NCBI GenBank assembly: GCA_900766185.1
Contig: CAAFUL010000009.1
Span: forward strand, 1 to 38,720
Length of the DNA stretch: 38,720 nucleotides
DNA from: an uncultured Johnsonella sp.
GTDB taxonomy: Bacteria > Bacillota > Clostridia > Lachnospirales > Lachnospiraceae
Direction: 5' to 3'
Part shown: one piece after another, positions 36,181 to 38,720 of the stretch
Layout of the letters: each line of letters begins with the position of its first letter
How positions within the stretch are numbered: position 1 is the stretch's first letter
Notes under the pieces: generated by a model
Told to the model about the DNA's origin: nothing
The model's input: only the letters and a program-made list of their open reading frames with translations
Database searches by the model: none
Translations under genes and position numbers: made by a program

Positions 36181-36873
36181 ATGACCGGAATGGATTTAAT
36201 AAATATAGCAAAAGAAACAATAAAGTTTACAAAGGAGTATATTAAGAAGAATAATAGCAGTATTTCAGCTGCCAAGGTATTTGGCTATGAGCATCTTAGA
36301 GATATTGAGGAAGATAAATATTATAAAGAAAATATGTATGGGGCTTATTATAAATTAGATTATGATATGCCGCTATGTAATCACAAAGAATGTATGTCAG
36401 ACTCACACCTTGGATTTGCAAAAGGAATTACCTATGACGGTGTTCCTTTTGAAGCGGAACTTACACAACATGGCAAAACAAAAACTCTTTGTGTGATAAT
36501 GCCGGCTATTTTTTATTCATCCCCTATTAAGGCTGATTTGGAAAAAGAGTATAAAGAAGATTCAGATATTATAGAAATACCCGGAGTAGAAGACTATGAT
36601 GTCAGTATTCTTGATATAGGAATGGTAGATGAGGGGATAGAAGATGATATTAGTGTTATAATTAAATATATAGATTTTTTGATAGAGCATGAAATTTTAA
36701 GTTTTTTATCAAACCTCTATAATGGGACGGTTATGTATAGAGTTGATGAATTGGGCAACGAACTTGCAAAGATACTGATTAGTCTGGAAGATGAAGAAGG
36801 AGTTTTGGCGTATACGAATCTGTCTTTTAACCGCAAAGAAACATCAAGAACTCAAATAAAAGTAGTAAAATAG
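36181..36873 (+). CDS. Unknown protein in a toxin-immunity-like array
   Basis: I do not recognise the family of this 230-residue acidic protein. It is soluble, with no signal peptide or membrane helix. Visible features are an acidic middle (EKEYKEDSDIIEIPGVEDYD), a CNHKEC pair of cysteines with His, and a beta-rich ending. GGAGG lies before the ATG. It is followed by a tiny gene, a TPR gene and a SUKH gene, an arrangement often seen for polymorphic-toxin immunity genes; that role is inference. Confidence 0.7.
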   Translation: MTGMDLINIAKETIKFTKEYIKKNNSSISAAKVFGYEHLRDIEEDKYYKENMYGAYYKLDYDMPLCNHKECMSDSHLGFAKGITYDGVPFEAELTQHGKTKTLCVIMPAIFYSSPIKADLEKEYKEDSDIIEIPGVEDYDVSILDIGMVDEGIEDDISVIIKYIDFLIEHEILSFLSNLYNGTVMYRVDELGNELAKILISLEDEEGVLAYTNLSFNRKETSRTQIKVVK

Positions 36874-36972
36874 TAGTTTAGATATCTAAATTAAAAACTG
36901 TTAATAATCGGGCTGACAATATGCTATACTTTATAACAGAGTGCTTAGGTTAAGCAAAGAGCAGGGAAAATT

Positions 36973-37167
36973 ATGCCAACAGGAAAGAACCGGCAATTTG
37001 AGCTTGAAGAATATATCAAACAGGGAAAACCGGATGATTTACCTATGGTTTATCTTGGCGGGATTTACAATATGCCGGGACATGGGATTTTTGTAGGCAG
37101 ATCTGGGAAATGTTATTTTGGATATCATATTGATAATTTTAGAGAGTTAAAAGAAGATGAAGTATGA
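36973..37167 (+). CDS. Small unknown protein (64 residues)
   Basis: The frame encodes a short soluble protein with Gly-rich beta segments (YLGGIYNMPGHGIFVG). The ribosome binding site is weak (AGGGAAA). It could be a true small gene or the remaining front of a larger one: an overlapping frame from ATG 37158 encodes a further 29 residues up to 37247. The family is not recognised. Confidence 0.45.
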   Translation: MPTGKNRQFELEEYIKQGKPDDLPMVYLGGIYNMPGHGIFVGRSGKCYFGYHIDNFRELKEDEV

Positions 37168-37295
37168 TTATATTGAAGTGATTATGGCTTCTTTGCAAAT
37201 AATTAGTGATTTTGCAGATAAATGCAGATCGATGAGGGCAAAATAATAAGTAGGAAAGTACAAAAGTATGTAAGTAGAAAAGGATTTTAGTGAAA

Positions 37296-38411
37296 ATGTC
37301 AGATGAAATCAAAGCTTATTGGTGTCAATTAAAAACGGAATATGAAAACAGATACAAGGAAGTATTTTTAAGAGATTTTGAAAAATCAAAAGAATATCTT
37401 GAGAAAATGCAAAACTATCTTGTGTCAAGATATGAAGAACATCAAGCAGATGTTGATGTGATATGCACACTTGCTTCGGTAAAGTTAGAACTTGGATGTG
37501 GGGAATCCTATTATATAAAATTATTAGAGGATTTTTTAGATAGATTCGGAGATACTTTAGATGATAAGCAGAAAGCAAGAATTTATACAAACATTGCTTT
37601 TTGTAACGACTATTCCAAGGAAGCAATAGAGTATTTGACTAAGGCAAAAGAGTTAAAATCACCATTTGTAGAGACATATACGGCTCTGGGTCTTTATTAT
37701 TTTGCTGAATTTGAGTTTTATAGGGATGAAAATAATATATCTTTAAGCAATAAATATTTTAATATAGCAAGGAATATGGATGAAAGCTATGAATGTTCTT
37801 TAAACTATGCGGTATCATTATATGAGCTTAAGGAATATGAAAAAGCAAAAGAAATATTCTTAGACCTACTTAAAAATTATCCTGATAGAATGTGGCTTAA
37901 GCTGTGTATTGCCTATTGTGAAGTGAGTCTTGGAAATAAAAGGGAAGCAATTTCTTACTTAGAACAGCTAAAGTACGGACAAGATGAAAAGTATGATTTA
38001 AGTACAGATGACATTGCAGACTATCAGATTTTTGATGCCTATTATGTACTTGAAGAATACGATATATTTCTATCTTATTGTAGCGAAGAGGTGGACTGTA
38101 ATTATTATACGGCTGATTGGGATTATTTGTTTTATACTTTATGGATAAGAAACAAAAGAAAGAGGTTTTCAAGGCTTGAAGAAAAGAACAGAACATACTT
38201 TGAAGAGGCTGTAAAAGAAGCGATAACTTATGAAGACTATGACAGTGAAGAAGAAAGGAGGGAAGATATTGCCGGTTGGGAAAAGGATAAAAGGGAATTT
38301 GAAGAAATGATAATTCGAATAAAGGAGGGAACTTTAAAGCCTACAATACAACTGAAGTTATATCCCGAGTATTCATGCTTTATGCCGGACTGCATCAGAC
38401 ATAAATTATAA
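37296..38411 (+). CDS. TPR-repeat protein
   Basis: The product has 371 residues from the ATG at 37296; an in-frame GTG at 37290 is equally placed relative to AGGA. The middle (about 100-230) holds tetratricopeptide-like helical pairs, for example AKIYTNIAFCNDYSKEAIEYL-like and NYAVSLYELKEYEKAKEIFL. There is no signal peptide. The C-terminus is highly charged (EEERREDIAGWEKDKREFEE). It has a probable protein-binding role. Its position between an unknown gene and a SUKH gene suggests a link to toxin-immunity functions. Confidence 0.75.
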   Translation: MSDEIKAYWCQLKTEYENRYKEVFLRDFEKSKEYLEKMQNYLVSRYEEHQADVDVICTLASVKLELGCGESYYIKLLEDFLDRFGDTLDDKQKARIYTNIAFCNDYSKEAIEYLTKAKELKSPFVETYTALGLYYFAEFEFYRDENNISLSNKYFNIARNMDESYECSLNYAVSLYELKEYEKAKEIFLDLLKNYPDRMWLKLCIAYCEVSLGNKREAISYLEQLKYGQDEKYDLSTDDIADYQIFDAYYVLEEYDIFLSYCSEEVDCNYYTADWDYLFYTLWIRNKRKRFSRLEEKNRTYFEEAVKEAITYEDYDSEEERREDIAGWEKDKREFEEMIIRIKEGTLKPTIQLKLYPEYSCFMPDCIRHKL

Positions 38412-38477
38412 CAGTAGTGATAATAAACTTCTGTATAGATACACTCTATAAAAATAATAATTAAAGTGTGGAAAGAT

Positions 38478-38720
38478 ATGAAAGTATTTGAAATAAGGCT
38501 TTAAGGTAGTATAAGAAAAAACAATAGGGCAGGGACTGCCCGAATTAACGGCTGTGGAGATAGTAGGTTGCGAGGTCAGCGAAGCAGGAAGCCCATAGGC
38601 GTTAGACTATGGGTAGTTCACAATTTTGATTGGAATAGTTTTTGGGAAGAAAGTGATTATGCATTGAAAGAATATGTGGGAAAAAAGCCCACAGATGAAG
38701 GGATAGAAGAATTTATAAAA
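38478..38720 (+). pseudogene. SUKH (SMI1/KNR4) immunity-type gene split by an IS remnant; runs off the right edge
   Basis: ATG at 38478 (after GGAAAG) reads MKVFE, then the frame enters foreign sequence with a TAA at 38502. From 38622 the same frame resumes with FDWNSFWEESDYALKEYV and KPTDEGIEEFIK, which is the typical start of SMI1/KNR4 (SUKH) proteins, commonly immunity proteins against nuclease toxins. The insertion is 129 bases, exactly 43 codons. The rest lies outside the window. The gene is probably inactive unless a later start is used. Confidence 0.65.
38493..38621 (+). mobile_element. IS200/IS605-type remnant: TnpB tail and omega-RNA-like right end
   Basis: The frame from 38505 contains NRAGTARINGCGD, matching the conserved TnpB C-terminus (NRAGTxxINACGD). 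The DNA that follows, with AGCGAAGCAGGAAGCCCAT, a stem formed by CCCATAG and CTATGGG, and the end GTAGTTCAC, has the form of the right end and guide-RNA scaffold of these elements. The rest of tnpB and any left end are missing. Confidence 0.7.

Noticed and set aside
38530..38621. A group II intron or riboswitch at the right edge
   Set aside because: The coding match to the TnpB tail and the GTAGTTCAC end explain the structure better.

Overview
The window looks like a low-GC Firmicutes chromosome, most likely a Clostridia/Lachnospiraceae-type anaerobe. This is an inference from its AT-rich codon use, its strong AGGAG-type ribosome binding sites, and the MprF, RsgI-like/PepSY and HxlR genes it carries. 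No rRNA, tRNA or CRISPR array was seen. Ordinary genes (glutathione peroxidase, MetY, MprF, acetamidase, ADP-ribosylglycohydrolase, HxlR/flavoreductase, an ECF sigma operon) are interspersed with accessory defence or conflict modules and small mobile repeats.

Layout: 1-134 is the start of a transposase leaving the window on the minus strand. 515-1054 is glutathione peroxidase with a terminator. 1314-16760 is a long, same-strand cluster: a SWIM zinc-finger protein; a 1,100-residue helical-repeat protein whose fifth-percent-in start region is broken by an in-frame TGA; a very AT-rich pair (ComEC-like metallo-beta-lactamase plus a trypsin-like protease fused to a P-loop GTPase); and a tightly coupled trio (DUF6361-like, double-HKD phospholipase-D-like, SNF2-type helicase). 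A decayed metallo-hydrolase remnant follows. 17126-18403 is metY. 18768-19655 is an HTH-Fic gene with three iteron-like boxes in its promoter, bracketed by two 100-bp terminal-inverted-repeat elements. The minus-strand pair hydrolase-mprF follows. 23690-27484 is a three-gene type IV restriction module: a PUA/EVE-like plus Mrr-type nuclease, McrB and McrC. 27650-27847 is a MITE with TA flanks.

28159-31234 carries metabolic and redox genes, including a divergent HxlR/flavin-reductase pair with a palindrome between them. 31536-35748 is an ECF sigma factor with a membrane RsgI-like/PepSY anti-sigma protein, followed by a tandem copy of the entire unit (promoter, sigma, anti-sigma, terminator). 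In the copy the sigma gene has decayed and the sigma-binding cytoplasmic domain has been cut off by a stop codon. 36181-38720 holds short unknown genes, a TPR protein and a SUKH (SMI1/KNR4) immunity-type gene; this resembles a toxin-immunity array. The SUKH gene is split near its fifth codon by a remnant of an IS605-type element carrying the TnpB tail and the omega-RNA-like end.

The most novel candidate is the 1314-16760 cluster, and within it the protease-GTPase plus MBL pair, which looks inserted as a unit between the helical-repeat gene and the helicase trio. A plausible reading is a nucleotide-gated proteolytic sensor placed beside a helicase/PLD nucleic-acid effector module. Whether these act as one system or as two neighbouring systems cannot be decided from the sequence alone.
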